Below, piece after piece: positions 16,974 through 25,897 of a stretch of 64,000 bases of DNA. Below the pieces are notes generated by a model. It was given only the letters and a program-made list of their open reading frames with translations. It had not been told where the DNA came from and did no database searches. This DNA is from Lachnospiraceae bacterium. GTDB taxonomy: Bacteria; Bacillota; Clostridia; Lachnospirales; Lachnospiraceae. The stretch covers positions 1 through 64,000 of the forward strand of contig JAFYZH010000038.1 in the NCBI GenBank assembly GCA_017548765.1, read 5' to 3'. The first letter of the stretch is position 1; each line of letters starts with the position of its first letter. A program made the position numbers and the translations under genes.

Positions 16974-17312
16974 TCAAATGCCGCCGGCCAGTTTCTTTTC
17001 CAGCTCTTCGATCTTAAGTTTCTTCTCTACCACTTCATGCTTCAAAGCGTAGAGATCCTTATCCTGTCGTATCATCGTCTCCTGCATCTCATGATACTTA
17101 TCACGCAATTTAAAATAATCATCCGCTATATTAAGCTGAAGCATGACATTCTGCATATCGGGGCTCTGCCGTAAGAATCCGGGCTGCTCCTTCAGCTCCT
17201 GCAGTCTACCGTTGATGTAGGCCGCCACCTTCTGCAGATAATCGGCTTCCTCAAACCCGGTCAATGAATATACCTTGCTGTTAATGATAACGTCAACCGT
17301 CTTCTTTTCCAT
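16974..17312 (-). CDS. zapA: Cell division protein ZapA
   Basis: A 112-residue protein. It starts MEKKTVDVIINSKVYSLTG, the ZapA globular head, and continues with a long coiled coil (about residues 65-108, with DKYHEMQETMIRQDKDLYALKHE heptads). ZapA bundles FtsZ protofilaments at the Z-ring. AAAGGAT precedes the ATG. It is first in the zapA-U32-SEDS/PBP transcription unit, a common clostridial context. Confidence 0.93.
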   Translation of the reverse strand: MEKKTVDVIINSKVYSLTGFEEADYLQKVAAYINGRLQELKEQPGFLRQSPDMQNVMLQLNIADDYFKLRDKYHEMQETMIRQDKDLYALKHEVVEKKLKIEELEKKLAGGI

Positions 17313-17352
17313 GATTAGATCCTTTCGTGAAACGTGAAACGATATTTGTTAT

Positions 17353-17381
17353 ATCATACCACATCTTGTAGTTTTTGTCAA
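17353..17381 (-). promoter_or_regulatory. Consensus promoter for the zapA operon
   Basis: Minus strand: TTGACA, 17 bp, TATGAT, about 40 bp before zapA. The leader contains a tandem CGTGAAA repeat. Confidence 0.85.
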
Positions 17382-17416
17382 TCGGGAGCACAATTTTCCC
17401 GCAAAAAGCTACGGAA

Positions 17417-17447
17417 TGTGACAGTGGGGACGGTTCTTTCTGTCACA
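17417..17447. repeat. GGGACGGT hairpin element overlapping the ruvB stop
   Basis: TGTGACAG, TGGGGACGGTTCTTT centre, CTGTCACA. Same plan as the elements at 11297 and 11617. The outer arm supplies the TGA stop codon of ruvB (17443-17445). There is no U-run, so it is probably not a strong terminator. Confidence 0.8.
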
Positions 17448-18456
17448 TCTCCTTCAGGTTCTCGGGAACCGCATATCCCATGTGCTCGAACGCCCGACGG
17501 GTCGCAACACGGCCGCGAGGGGTACGTTGAAGCAAGCCATTCTGGATCAAGTATGGCTCGTATACTTCTTCGAGTGTTCCTGCATCCTCACTGATCGCTA
17601 CACCTAGAGTCTCAAGTCCGACAGGGCCACCGCCAAACTTAGTGATGACACATTCCAAGATACGTCTGTCTTCAATATCAAGCCCCATTGTATCGACATT
17701 CATCAGATCCAATGCGTTCTTTGCGACCTCGGTAGTGATCTTACCGTCATACTTGATATCTGCAAAATCTCTTGCTCGTTTTAACAGGCGGTTTGCAATA
17801 CGAGGGGTTCCCCGGGAACGCCGAGCCAATTCCATAGCTCCTTCCACGCTAAGATCACATCCCAAGACACGAGCAGAACGCATCAGGATAAGCACCAATT
17901 CATCCAGTGTATAGTGTTCCATACGATGAGTGATCCCGAAACGATCTCGTAAAGGTGCAGTCAGCAGACCCGCCCGGGTCGTAGCGCCGATCAACGTAAA
18001 CTTGGGTAGATCAATACGTATCGATCGAGCTTCGATTCCTTTTCCAAATGTGATATCAACAACAAAGTCTTCCATCGCCGAATACAGAAATTCTTCTACT
18101 TGACGCGGAAGACGATGGATTTCATCAATAAACAGAACATCGCCTTTTTGCAACTGGTTCAATACATTGACAAGATCGCCGGGTTTGTCTATCGACGGGC
18201 CGGAAACTGTATGCATTTTTGTATTCATCTCGTTTTTGATCACGCCTGCCAAGGTTGTTTTTCCCAGACCGGGCGGGCCGTACAAAAGGACATGATCCAA
18301 CGCGTCGTTTCGCATTTTAGCCGCTTTAATGTAGATGGAGAGCATCTCTTTGAGAGACTCCTGTCCCATAAATTCGCTCAGCGATTGGGGGCGAAGAAAG
18401 TTTTCTTCCTTTGCATCTTCCTCTGTGATGCCGGTAGTTATGATCCGTCTTCCCAT
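17443..18456 (-). CDS. ruvB: Holliday junction DNA helicase RuvB
   Basis: A 337-residue AAA+ motor that drives branch migration with RuvA. Walker A GPPGLGKTT and Walker B LFIDEIHRL are intact; sensor GATTRAG and the arginine-finger region GLLTAPLRDRFG follow; the C-terminal winged helix ends in RTPRGRVATRRAFEHMG. It lies 9 bp after ruvA in the same operon. The last residues before the stop (KEM) run into a dispersed hairpin element. Cytoplasmic, acting at recombination intermediates. Confidence 0.97.
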   Translation of the reverse strand: MGRRIITTGITEEDAKEENFLRPQSLSEFMGQESLKEMLSIYIKAAKMRNDALDHVLLYGPPGLGKTTLAGVIKNEMNTKMHTVSGPSIDKPGDLVNVLNQLQKGDVLFIDEIHRLPRQVEEFLYSAMEDFVVDITFGKGIEARSIRIDLPKFTLIGATTRAGLLTAPLRDRFGITHRMEHYTLDELVLILMRSARVLGCDLSVEGAMELARRSRGTPRIANRLLKRARDFADIKYDGKITTEVAKNALDLMNVDTMGLDIEDRRILECVITKFGGGPVGLETLGVAISEDAGTLEEVYEPYLIQNGLLQRTPRGRVATRRAFEHMGYAVPENLKEM

Positions 18457-18465
18457 GTTCCACCT

Positions 18466-19080
18466 CTATCGAATATTGCGTAATGCAGCTTTGAGCATGG
18501 TCGATTCATCTTTGGAATCCTCCTCAGAAACCGCCCTCACTGCTGCCAATGCCTGAGAGTTCGAGTAGCCCAAACTGGTCAAAGCCTGCATAACATCTTT
18601 AGCTACATCGGAGATCGCTCCGTTCGATCCGGCCCCTGCCGAATTCATTGAAGAGTCAGAAACACCGATCATATCTTCGATGTTTACCTTATCCGAGAGC
18701 TCCAGAATGATCTTCTGCGCCGTCTTCGCTCCGATGCCCGGCGACTTCGCGATGATCTTTGCATCGTTTGCGACGATCGCCATACGCAGCTGCTCCGGAG
18801 TCATCGAACCGAGGATCGAAAGTGCTCCCTTCGGTCCGATCCCGCTGACATTGATCAGCAGTTTGAATAATTCCAGGTCCTTCTTCGAAGCAAAGCCGTA
18901 CAACTGCATGGCGTCCTCACGCACGTGCAGATAGGTGTGGATCTTCACACGGGAACCGACCTGCGGTAATGCCCCGATCAATGAGACCGGAACACCGATA
19001 TAATAGCCGACGCCTCCACAGTCCACAACGATACCGTCCGGACATTTCTCTGCCAGTTCTCCTTCGATAAAAGCGATCAT
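18466..19080 (-). CDS. ruvA: Holliday junction DNA helicase subunit RuvA
   Basis: A 204-residue protein. N-terminal OB fold (MIAFIEGELAEKCPDGIVVDCGGVGY), tandem helix-hairpin-helix region (LINVSGIGPKGALSILG and SPGIGAKTAQKIILEL), and a C-terminal UBA-like domain (ALTSLGYSNSQALAAV) that contacts RuvB. The linker of about 25 residues between domains II and III is Ser/Gly/Asn-rich. GGAGGTAAC precedes the ATG. First gene of the operon. No RuvC is nearby, as expected for Firmicutes, which use RecU. Confidence 0.97.
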   Translation of the reverse strand: MIAFIEGELAEKCPDGIVVDCGGVGYYIGVPVSLIGALPQVGSRVKIHTYLHVREDAMQLYGFASKKDLELFKLLINVSGIGPKGALSILGSMTPEQLRMAIVANDAKIIAKSPGIGAKTAQKIILELSDKVNIEDMIGVSDSSMNSAGAGSNGAISDVAKDVMQALTSLGYSNSQALAAVRAVSEEDSKDESTMLKAALRNIR

Positions 19081-19123
19081 CCTGTTACCTCCAATATGTA
19101 CGTAATGCTATACACTCCTTGTA

Positions 19124-19153
19124 ATTTTATCATATTTTCACCGTGATTTGCAA
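19124..19153 (-). promoter_or_regulatory. Sigma-A promoter for ruvAB
   Basis: Minus strand: TTGCAA, 18 bp, TAAAAT. No LexA-type operator was recognised around it. Confidence 0.7.
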
Positions 19154-19184
19154 GCCAAATTCACGAAAGCCGCCCTACTTATGT

Positions 19185-19213
19185 TTGAAACTCAGCGCTT
19201 TTTGTGCTAAAAT
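19185..19213 (+). promoter_or_regulatory. Sigma-A promoter for the DnaQ-like nuclease gene
   Basis: TTGAAA, 17 bp, TAAAAT, divergent from the ruvA promoter 32 bp away. Confidence 0.75.
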
Positions 19214-19275
19214 GTTACTGATCGGTTTGCATATGCAAACCAACTGTGAATAACAACGAAATCGAGGACTCTTTC

Positions 19276-20400
19276 ATGAAATATATTCATCGGCCGCTCA
19301 CGCAGGACCCTGCGCTTTCGGCCATGTTGCCGGCAGCTTCGCCCGACCTCTTTTATCTGGATATCGAAACGACCGGCCTGCGCGCGGATGACAGCTACCT
19401 GTACCTCATCGGTACGGCTTGCTTCGAGTCCGATGAAAACGGAAACGGTCGCTGGATGTACCATGCATGGTTCGGTTTTGAGATGCTCGATGAACAGAAG
19501 ATCCTCCGTGAATTCCTCAAATTTGCCGGCAGTTTTAAGAAGTGTATCTCCTTCTCGGGAAAACGTTTTGATGTCACCTATCTGTCCCGTTGCATGCATC
19601 AATATTACCTGGATACTTCGTCCTATTCCGATCTGGAATTTGATGACTATGTGACGCTTTTGCGTCCGATGCAGAATCTGCTCAGCATTTCGAGATCCAG
19701 ACTCGGCGAATGGGAGGAACGCATCGACCGAAAGCGTGCGGATGCAAGCTGCTTTTTAAGCGGCGGCGAAATGTCCGCGCTCTTCCAGAATGCCCCGCGC
19801 CCCATCCCGGACGAAGTGATCGAGGCGCTCCTGCTTCACAATATGTGCGACCTGCAGAGCCTGGTGCTTTTGAAGCGTCTGCTCTCCTTCGGCGACCTGA
19901 CCGAAAAACCGATCGAATTCACCGTAACGAACCATGGATCGTTCTTAACACTCACCGGCATTCTGGAGAAGCCTGTGCCCGTCCCGATCCATCGTTTCAG
20001 TGGGGATTATGAATGCAGGTTCATCGACAGGGAAGTCCTGCTCACCGTATATGAAAGCACTGAGGATTGCAAATTATTCTTTCCCGACTATCGCAACTAT
20101 GTGATCGTCCGCGGGGAAGACGGCGTCCTCCACAAAGATCTCGCATCGCTCATTCCAAAAGAGCTGTGCAAAAAAGCAACGCCCGAAACCTGCTATCAAA
20201 CAGTTTCCGGACGTTTCCTTCCGATGCCTCTGATCCCCGTCTCCTCCGGCAAATGTCTCCCGGATGACGAGGGTGCTTATACCGTTTTGCAGCGAAGCTT
20301 TATCGCCACATGCGGCTATGTGCGCGTTCAGGACGCGTATAACGACCTTTCCGCCTACGGGCGTGAATTCTTACGTCGCATCCTGCAAAGCGCGGAATAA
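19276..20400 (+). CDS. YprB-like ribonuclease H-fold exonuclease
   Basis: A 374-residue protein from ATG 19276, which has CGAGGA 8 bases upstream; an in-frame GTG 30 bases earlier lacks a ribosome site. The N-terminal half is a DEDD-type nuclease fold: FYLDIETTGL (first Asp/Glu pair, about residue 26), the second acidic block in ISFSGKRFDVTYL, and a later LLHNMCDLQSL with the final Asp. It corresponds to the RNase_H_2/YprB group, whose cellular role is unknown. The C-terminal 180 residues have no family I recognise. It lies alone between ruvA (divergent) and luxS (convergent). Confidence 0.8.
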   Translation: MKYIHRPLTQDPALSAMLPAASPDLFYLDIETTGLRADDSYLYLIGTACFESDENGNGRWMYHAWFGFEMLDEQKILREFLKFAGSFKKCISFSGKRFDVTYLSRCMHQYYLDTSSYSDLEFDDYVTLLRPMQNLLSISRSRLGEWEERIDRKRADASCFLSGGEMSALFQNAPRPIPDEVIEALLLHNMCDLQSLVLLKRLLSFGDLTEKPIEFTVTNHGSFLTLTGILEKPVPVPIHRFSGDYECRFIDREVLLTVYESTEDCKLFFPDYRNYVIVRGEDGVLHKDLASLIPKELCKKATPETCYQTVSGRFLPMPLIPVSSGKCLPDDEGAYTVLQRSFIATCGYVRVQDAYNDLSAYGREFLRRILQSAE

Positions 20401-20423
20401 GGGCATTTAAGCGTTATTTCGCG
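20391..20423. terminator. Stem joining two convergent stop codons
   Basis: CGCGGAATAA and TTATTTCGCG pair over 10 bp with one G-U around a 13-nt loop. Each arm contains the stop codon of one of the converging genes. There is no good U-run, so termination efficiency is uncertain. Confidence 0.5.
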
Positions 20424-20899
20424 TATACCATGCGCTCCGGATGATCTTCGATCCCGGTGAGGACCTCTTCCAGATACCGTTTGGACCAGAAACGTGCCAT
20501 AGGCAGGTTCATGTCCAGGTAGTTGCCGCAGTCACGCGGCGCAGCGCCGGGCACATCGCCCTCGAAGGTCGACATAAACGTATACATCTCCCGAAGAAGC
20601 GGCGCGATCTGTGCGGGCGTCTCCTCTCCGGCCAGGATCAAATAAAAACCCGTTCTGCATCCCATCGGTCCGAAATAGATGACCCGGGATGCATATTCTT
20701 TATGGTTACGTAAAAAGGTAGCGCCCAGATGCTCCATGCAATGTACCTCAGCGGTATTCATGACGGGCTCATAGTTCGGTCGCGTCATGCGCAGATCATA
20801 AGTCGTCAGGGTTTCGGCACCCACGTGATCGATCCTCGAAACGTACACGCCGGGGATCAATGTCAGATGGTTGACTTCAAAACTCGGGATCTTCTTCAT
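20414..20899 (-). CDS. luxS: S-ribosylhomocysteine lyase
   Basis: A 161-residue metalloenzyme that splits S-ribosylhomocysteine into homocysteine and DPD, the AI-2 precursor. Metal ligands are intact: HCMEH (residues about 53-57) and the Cys of RDCGNY (about 126). MGCRTGFYL is the family motif. The correct start is ATG 20899 (MKKIPSFEVNH) with AAGGAG 5 bases upstream; the 88-residue open extension upstream overlaps the permease gene and is spurious. The ATG overlaps the permease stop as ATGA, so translation is coupled. Last gene of the two-component/ABC operon. Confidence 0.96.
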   Translation of the reverse strand: MKKIPSFEVNHLTLIPGVYVSRIDHVGAETLTTYDLRMTRPNYEPVMNTAEVHCMEHLGATFLRNHKEYASRVIYFGPMGCRTGFYLILAGEETPAQIAPLLREMYTFMSTFEGDVPGAAPRDCGNYLDMNLPMARFWSKRYLEEVLTGIEDHPERMVYAK

Positions 20900-21891
20900 T
20901 TTGACTCCTTCTCGTCCTCTGTCGCAGTCTCTGCTTCCGAGGACATTCTTTCTTTTATCGCGCCGTTCATTTCCCGACGGCGGTAACGGGGCTGGAGATA
21001 TTTCGACGAAAGCAGCACCAACAGGTACGCGATCGTCACCTGGAACAAAAGGCTCATGATAAGCCAGTGCCGGGCGATCGGCGAGTCTGCGGCCAGGTGG
21101 GTCGTGCTCTCCAGATACGATATAAATGAGGCTTCCGCGCCGAACCGCATCTTCAGCAGACATACGACGGTAAGCAGCGGATTCATCAGCATGGCCAATG
21201 TATAAGCGAACGTGGCAGGACGACCGCCGCTCGAGCCGATGAGCTCAGGCGTCAGACGGACGAGCATCAAAGGCAGGATACACAGTCCCAGCAGGACGAT
21301 ATATGTACAAAGCGTCGCAGGTACGGAACGCTTGATCCACGCCGAGAACAGCAGGCCGATGCTTCCCAGGAAGAACGAAACGACCAGCATGACGCCGAAA
21401 CTGGCGATCATATCAAACGCGGAAAAACTGCCGAATACATTGACCAGGGACAGGATCGGCAAGGTCGAAATCAGGATCATCAGGATGGTCTTCATCATCG
21501 CCAGCAATTTACCGAAAACGATGGTCTTCGGCGTAAGCTGGGTGGTCAGCATCAGATCAAGCGTCTGGTGCTCCCTCTCTCCCGCGATCATACTTCCGGT
21601 CAATGTCGGAATGATGAAAAACAGAAGCACAAATTCCAACATGATGAGCAGACAGTATAGCAGGCGGATCGAGTTGTATGCAAGTTCATTGTCCGACATC
21701 GAACTGGCGGCATCCTCCTGGAAAAACAGTTCCAAAAAGAGTCGCTCGAGCGGTTGTGCCTCCTCGAAGAAAGCGAGGAATACAAAACCGGATAAAGCCA
21801 GTACCAGATTAAAACCGATGATACTGAGGATCAGTTTCGGGGAGCGCATGTTGGCACGCACTTCCCGCTTCAGAACAGGATTTTTCTGCAT
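20896..21891 (-). CDS. ABC-2 type transporter permease
   Basis: A 331-residue permease with about six helices. It begins MQKNPVLKREVRANMRSPKLILSII, the amphipathic N-terminus of ABC-2 exporters, followed by a large extracytoplasmic loop between helices 1 and 2 (residues about 40-85), and GSMIAGEREHQTLDLMLTTQLTPKTIV, the ABC-2 coupling-helix signature. The C-terminus is highly charged. The ATG (21891) overlaps the stop of the ATPase gene, and its own stop overlaps the luxS start. Substrate unknown. Confidence 0.88.
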   Translation of the reverse strand: MQKNPVLKREVRANMRSPKLILSIIGFNLVLALSGFVFLAFFEEAQPLERLFLELFFQEDAASSMSDNELAYNSIRLLYCLLIMLEFVLLFFIIPTLTGSMIAGEREHQTLDLMLTTQLTPKTIVFGKLLAMMKTILMILISTLPILSLVNVFGSFSAFDMIASFGVMLVVSFFLGSIGLLFSAWIKRSVPATLCTYIVLLGLCILPLMLVRLTPELIGSSGGRPATFAYTLAMLMNPLLTVVCLLKMRFGAEASFISYLESTTHLAADSPIARHWLIMSLLFQVTIAYLLVLLSSKYLQPRYRRREMNGAIKERMSSEAETATEDEKESK

Positions 21892-22835
21892 CACACATCG
21901 CCTCCCGTCTTACGTTTTATGAATGTCTCGAAGTTCTCTTCCTCTCGCAGGAAGGAAACTACGGGGACGCCGGCCTGCACCAGGGCAGACAGGATCTTCG
22001 CCTCGACATCTGAGCTGTTATCCACGATCACGTGTAGAAGATTCTTATCTGCCGAGACCGCACGGACACTGTCGGCGTGGTCCAGGACTTCGATGGCCCG
22101 GTCCGTCATTCCGGACAGGCGGATCTTTATCGGCCGGTCCCTCCGGGACTGCTTCAGGAAGTACTCCATACTCCCCTGCTCTTTCATCGTACCGCCTGCC
22201 ATGATACCGAGGTCCGTACAGAACTCGGTCAATTCGGTGATCATGTGCGAACTGATGAGAATGGTCGTCCCCTGCGCAGACAGATCGCGGATCACATCGC
22301 GCAGTTCGAAACGGTTCTTCAGATCGATGCCCTTCATCGGGTCATCGAGGATCAAAAGACGCGGATAGTTCAGCATTGCGCGGGCAATGCATAACCTCTG
22401 CTTCATACTGGAAGAAAGGTTGTCGACATAAACGCCTTCCCTGCCGATCAGGCCAACCATCTCCAGCGCATTGCTGATGCGACGGCGTGCCAGATAGCCC
22501 TCCAGTCCGGAGGCTTCCGCGAAGAATGTCATATACTCACGGACCAGCAGGTTCTCATAGAGACCAAACGAATCCGGTACATAACCGATGTAGTGGTAGA
22601 TCTCCGACGGCTTTTCAGCCGCGTCCAGACCGCAGATCGAGATCGTGCCCGAATCTGCGCGCAAGAGGCCTACGATGATACGGAGGGCCGTAGACTTTCC
22701 GGAGCCATTCTCTCCGACCATTCCGAAAACATGGCCCGCATTTACGGAGAAGGAAAGATCCGTCAGCGCTCGAAAACTGCCGAAGCTCTTATTCACTTTT
22801 TCGACCTTTAAGATCGGTTCAAAACTCTCAGCCAC
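21891..22835 (-). CDS. ABC transporter ATP-binding protein
   Basis: A 314-residue ATPase from a GTG start (22835) with AAAGGAGG 8 bases upstream. Walker A GENGSGKST is near residue 42. The signature is LSSSMKQRL, a variant of LSGGQ common in ABC-2 exporters. Walker B LLILDDP carries Asp where the catalytic Glu normally stands, which may slow hydrolysis. The switch His is in LISSHM. A C-terminal domain of about 90 residues follows (IKIRLSGMTDRAIEVLDH). Pairs with the overlapping permease gene. Peripheral membrane protein. Confidence 0.93.
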   Translation of the reverse strand: MAESFEPILKVEKVNKSFGSFRALTDLSFSVNAGHVFGMVGENGSGKSTALRIIVGLLRADSGTISICGLDAAEKPSEIYHYIGYVPDSFGLYENLLVREYMTFFAEASGLEGYLARRRISNALEMVGLIGREGVYVDNLSSSMKQRLCIARAMLNYPRLLILDDPMKGIDLKNRFELRDVIRDLSAQGTTILISSHMITELTEFCTDLGIMAGGTMKEQGSMEYFLKQSRRDRPIKIRLSGMTDRAIEVLDHADSVRAVSADKNLLHVIVDNSSDVEAKILSALVQAGVPVVSFLREEENFETFIKRKTGGDV

Positions 22836-22879
22836 GATCGGCGCCTCCTTTCTCCATAAGGGTTTCGCAAAGACCCCTC

Positions 22880-24742
22880 TTACTTCTCAATGATCTTAAA
22901 TCTTACAAACGAGGATTTTATCATCTCGGCTTCGCGGGTAACGATCGCCGCATCCTCGCCCTCTTCTTTATATACTTCGATCGCGAAGTTTCCTTCGCTG
23001 AAACGATATGCATGCGCCTTCAGGTAAGACTCCAGCATCAGAACTGCATTGTCCGAGATATCCAGGTTCGGATAGTTCCGGGCGAGCCAGTTTACATAAA
23101 TGGGCAGGATCTCATCCGTGCCTCCGTCGAAGATCGAGGAATCCGCCCCTTCGGGAACGCCGTCGCTCATTTCGAGCACGAACAGCGGTTCGCCACTCTT
23201 CCCTTCGATCAGGTTCGTTGTCATATTCGACATAAAGCGGAACAGACCGGACTGCCTTTTACCGATCAGCACATGTGCTTCTTCTCCCGACACGGAATAC
23301 TCCATCGAATACGCGGACTGATCCGGTTTATGATCCCATACCGAATAGGTGTCCGAAGTCTCGGGCGCGCCCGAGGATATAAGGCGGAACGCGTCCTCAG
23401 TCGGCAGATAGACCGACGCTTTTTTATTATAAAGGGTCTGCAGAGTCAAATACTTCTGTGTGACCTGGAGACTTCCGTAGGACTCTTCGACCGACAATAG
23501 CGAACTATGCGGAAGACTCATACGGGATTTGGCTCCCAAAATATAGATCAAAACGGCAAATGCAGCTGCCAGCAAGAGGATCGTGCCCTGCAGGTAGTAG
23601 TGCTTGCGTATCCTTCGAAGCAACAGATAGGCCGCCGGCAATGCCAGGAAAATGTAGATCAGGATGATCAGCATGTAGCGGCGAAACGAAGGGATGCCGA
23701 AGCGCCAGGAAGGAAGCTCCTCAAAGATCTCCTCCTGATAATCCGAAAGGTCTTTCATGTCCAGCGTACGGTCCGCGATCGGATCGGGCAGATTATAGAG
23801 GACTGAACGAAGCATGCTTCGGATCTGATTCGGGAAATATACATAACCCGAAAAATAGTCGTAATCATAGGTGTAGATAACGCCGTCTCCGAGCAGGTAA
23901 TAGTTTCCGGAGATCGTACTGAAGCGTGTGAAATCACGTTTTTTCACGCTGTCTATCATCAACTGGCCCAGTCTCAACTCACGGTTCTTATCAACGACAC
24001 CGCCGACGACGAGGATACCGCCTTGGGCCGTCCAGTTGATCAGGTTTTGGATCACTTCGGGCGTATACACATCCAGATAATCATCCGACAGATACAAGAT
24101 GTCATAACACAGGATCGACGAGATATCGCTGCCGATGGTCTTCGGGTCCACAAAATAAGCCTGCACATCGGTGAGTAAGGTGTCTCTTTCGTATGCAGAG
24201 ATCTCAAAGCGGGACTCCGAACTGATCAAGGCCTGACCGACCAGACCGAGGACCAGTTCCTTACGTGTCGCACCTCGTAAGGATGAGGAAAACGGATAAA
24301 ACCGGGAAAACAGGACCTCTCCGCTCTTCGAACGGAATTGGAGCAGGATCCGCATGTTCGAACCGATATGCACCGGAAACGCAAATAAGGCCGTGTGCGT
24401 AAGCCCGGCCGTAATATCGATCTCCTGTGAATACAATAGATAACTTCCGGCATCCTGGCAGACGGTCACGTCCAGCCATCCGGAATAATCCTTTTCGCTG
24501 CTTTTTGCGGTGATGGTAAGGGGCAGGTACGACCCTTCGTACATTTCGCGGACCTGCGGCAACTCGACCTTAAAATCCAGGTCGGCTGCATCCGCCGCGT
24601 GAAGCACGGTCGGCCGAAACCATACACACAGGATCAGGAACACCAGACTCGCCCAAATGACTACTCTGCCATTTCGGCTCAGGCGTCCGCGTCCGGATGT
24701 ATCCCTACACATCCTCCACGGGCAGATTTCCGAGTTCGTCAT
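22880..24742 (-). CDS. Membrane-anchored protein of the ABC operon, unknown
   Basis: About 620 residues from ATG 24742, which has AGGGGG 5-6 bases upstream; the start then overlaps the histidine kinase gene by 38 bp. An alternative ATG at 24712 would begin almost at the kinase stop. A signal-type helix lies at residues about 27-46, followed by about 360 extracytoplasmic residues: a beta-rich segment, then DILYLSDDYLDVYTPEVIQNLINWTAQGGILVVGG, which looks like the Rossmann-like GATase1 fold common in such proteins. Two helices (LIILIYIFLALPAAYLLL and the following segment) lie near 415-460, then about 160 C-terminal residues. Not assigned to a family. Position suggests a partner or substrate-handling factor of the exporter. 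Confidence 0.65.
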   Translation of the reverse strand: MTNSEICPWRMCRDTSGRGRLSRNGRVVIWASLVFLILCVWFRPTVLHAADAADLDFKVELPQVREMYEGSYLPLTITAKSSEKDYSGWLDVTVCQDAGSYLLYSQEIDITAGLTHTALFAFPVHIGSNMRILLQFRSKSGEVLFSRFYPFSSSLRGATRKELVLGLVGQALISSESRFEISAYERDTLLTDVQAYFVDPKTIGSDISSILCYDILYLSDDYLDVYTPEVIQNLINWTAQGGILVVGGVVDKNRELRLGQLMIDSVKKRDFTRFSTISGNYYLLGDGVIYTYDYDYFSGYVYFPNQIRSMLRSVLYNLPDPIADRTLDMKDLSDYQEEIFEELPSWRFGIPSFRRYMLIILIYIFLALPAAYLLLRRIRKHYYLQGTILLLAAAFAVLIYILGAKSRMSLPHSSLLSVEESYGSLQVTQKYLTLQTLYNKKASVYLPTEDAFRLISSGAPETSDTYSVWDHKPDQSAYSMEYSVSGEEAHVLIGKRQSGLFRFMSNMTTNLIEGKSGEPLFVLEMSDGVPEGADSSIFDGGTDEILPIYVNWLARNYPNLDISDNAVLMLESYLKAHAYRFSEGNFAIEVYKEEGEDAAIVTREAEMIKSSFVRFKIIEK

Positions 24743-25889
24743 TGTGTTCCCCCTGGAAAAATAACTGTTCTTCTTCCGTGATATGCAAACGAAGGCGCAC
24801 GGTAAAGGTGGTACCGTTTTCCAGGTCGCTCTCCACCTCGATGCTACCGCCGTGCAGATCCACGATCGTCTTAACGATCGCCAGTCCCAGTCCGGTACCG
24901 CCGGTCGTCGTAGCGCGGGATTGCTCCACGCGATAGAATTTATCAAAAATAAACGGAAGTTCCTTCTCCGGAATGATGTGTCCGAAGTTTGTGACTGCGA
25001 TGGTTACATAGTCACCGCCGCCATAATGGACATGGACCCGAAGCATCTTACCGTCGGCTCCGTATTTCGTCGCATTATTGATCAGGTTCTCAAACAGTCG
25101 CGCAATCAGGTCGCCGTCCGCATCGATGATCAAAGAATTCACATCGGTGCGGAAATCGCACTCGAGATGCTTTTCTTCAAAAACGGGATAGAACTCATCG
25201 ACCATCTGCTCCATGAGTTTCGCGATGTCGATCTTCGAGAGATGGACCGCCATACGGCCGTAGCTCATCTTCGTCAGGCCGAACAGTTCTTCGATCAACT
25301 GCTGCAAGCGCTTCGCCTTATCACGGGCAATGCGAGTATACTGGAGGCGGGTCTCGTCATCGATCTTGTTTTTATTATCCGCGCACAACAGTTCGAGGTA
25401 CCCCAGAATCGAAGTAAGCGGGGTACGAAGGTCATGCGCCACGTTCGTGATCAATTCGTTTTTACTCTTCTCGGAAGCATGTTCGCGCTCGATCAGCATA
25501 CGCAGGTCTTCGGTCAATGCATTCAGCGCTGCCGCCATGTAGGACAGTTCGTCGTCGCCGAGCACCGGCACCTTCACGGACAGATCGCCGCCGGAAATAC
25601 GCTTCATCGCATTCGCGATATCCTTAACATAAGCGCTCTGGTTGTACTGAAAGAGAAAAAAGACCAGCACAAAAACGCCGATACCGATCGCCGTTATCAG
25701 CCACATCGCCAGTTTCTGAACATTGGACGGATTGATCAGACCGTCTTTTCCGCCGATCCACAACAATGCATCCGTGATCGCTCCCATGTAGTAAATGAGA
25801 ACGAAGGAAACGATCAGGGAGATCACGGCGCCGATCGCGATGTTGATCACGATCTTACCGCGGAAACTCCGCTTCATATCTTCTCTCAT
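24705..25889 (-). CDS. Sensor histidine kinase
   Basis: A 394-residue kinase. Two helices (about 13-33 and 61-80) flank a very short extracytoplasmic loop of about 25 residues, so it is of the intramembrane or small-sensor type. HAMP lies at about 82-133, the phosphoacceptor NVAHDLRTPLTS near residue 152, N box LINNATKYG, then G boxes including GTGLGLAIVK. The organisation is like VanS/BceS-neighbour kinases. The ATG is 8 bp after the regulator gene. The small sensor domain next to an ABC exporter suggests membrane or transporter-linked sensing (inference). Confidence 0.93.
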   Translation of the reverse strand: MREDMKRSFRGKIVINIAIGAVISLIVSFVLIYYMGAITDALLWIGGKDGLINPSNVQKLAMWLITAIGIGVFVLVFFLFQYNQSAYVKDIANAMKRISGGDLSVKVPVLGDDELSYMAAALNALTEDLRMLIEREHASEKSKNELITNVAHDLRTPLTSILGYLELLCADNKNKIDDETRLQYTRIARDKAKRLQQLIEELFGLTKMSYGRMAVHLSKIDIAKLMEQMVDEFYPVFEEKHLECDFRTDVNSLIIDADGDLIARLFENLINNATKYGADGKMLRVHVHYGGGDYVTIAVTNFGHIIPEKELPFIFDKFYRVEQSRATTTGGTGLGLAIVKTIVDLHGGSIEVESDLENGTTFTVRLRLHITEEEQLFFQGEHNDELGNLPVEDV

Positions 25890-25897
25890 AATCCGAC

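Noticed and set aside
20900..21163. 88-residue N-terminal extension of luxS
   Set aside because: Overlaps the permease gene, is Arg/Pro-rich, and the family starts at MKKIPSFEVNH.
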